Shown: in pieces, positions 42,219 through 42,249 of the stretch | How the letters are laid out: the number at the start of each line of letters is the position of its first letter | How positions within the stretch are numbered: position 1 is the first letter of the stretch | Source: Spirulina sp. CCY15215 | GTDB taxonomy: Bacteria > Cyanobacteriota > Cyanobacteriia > Cyanobacteriales > Spirulinaceae | Assembly (NCBI RefSeq): GCF_016888125.1 | Contig: NZ_JACSWA010000433.1 | Coordinates: 1-42,249 of the forward strand | Direction of reading: 5' to 3' | Length of the DNA: 42,249 nucleotides | The notes under the pieces: model-generated | What the model was told of the DNA's origin: nothing | The model's input: only the letters and a program-made list of their open reading frames with translations | Databases searched by the model: none | Position numbers and translations under genes: made by a program

Positions 42219-42249
42219 ACAGAACCGAAGTTCTACCACCTCGTCTTAT

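Overview
This window is chromosomal DNA from a cyanobacterium. The octamer GCGATCGC (HIP1) occurs throughout, inside genes and between them. Many genes are typical of the phylum: ndhN (thylakoid NDH-1), a GUN4 domain, a group-1 sigma factor of SigA type, a pilMNOQ operon without pilP, and proteins of the DUF3143, DUF3370, DUF1499, Uma2 and Slr1339 families. There is no rRNA, CRISPR array or prophage. The genus cannot be told from what is visible.

Region 1 (1-9108) is a signalling region. The 3' end of a probable WD40/NTPase gene is followed by two paralogous AAA-like (AAA_35 type) ATPases; the second carries a C-terminal diguanylate cyclase (GGDEF) domain. The 454 bp between them hold a cluster of hairpins resembling the end of an IS200/IS605 (TnpB) element. 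Next come an unknown conserved protein, a MacB/LolD-type ABC ATPase with no permease beside it, a Ser/Thr kinase fused to GUN4, and, tail to tail with only 3 bp between stop codons, a CHAT protease-like protein with a C-terminal FHA domain. The kinase and phosphothreonine-reader pairing is the most system-like feature of the window.

Region 2 (9159-18205) is mostly housekeeping: two tandem MscS channels, mnmE, an 85-bp MITE, murA, tRNA-Leu(CAG), hemE behind a perfect 3 x 13-bp repeat, a sugar-nucleotide epimerase-like gene overlapping ureG, and a Uma2 nuclease-like gene. Region 3 (18262-22921) holds an exported repeat protein, a J-domain membrane protein with a DUF3143 partner, and a WD40-kinase whose kinase motifs are degenerate although it shares the N-terminal Cys4 module of the GUN4 kinase.

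Region 4 (23018-30970) is the type IV pilus operon pilM-N-O-Q, an alpha/beta-hydrolase-like gene, ftsW and a membrane protein. Region 5 (30971-33146) is rpoD/sigA with a 438-bp leader that has two promoter-like sites, then a perfect 32-bp palindrome that supplies the stop codon of the convergent rsmD. Region 6 (33337-42249) holds DUF3370 and DUF1499 proteins, an Slr1339-family protein with seven copies of a short helical motif next to a vWA protein, ndhN, surE, sufE, an exported lectin-fold protein, an ABC exporter with a TTG start, a CheY-like regulator, and a long nested hairpin at the right edge.

All family assignments come from reading motifs and remembered family features; no search was run. 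Start codons were chosen from ribosome-binding sites, conserved N-termini and spacing, and often differ from the longest possible frame.
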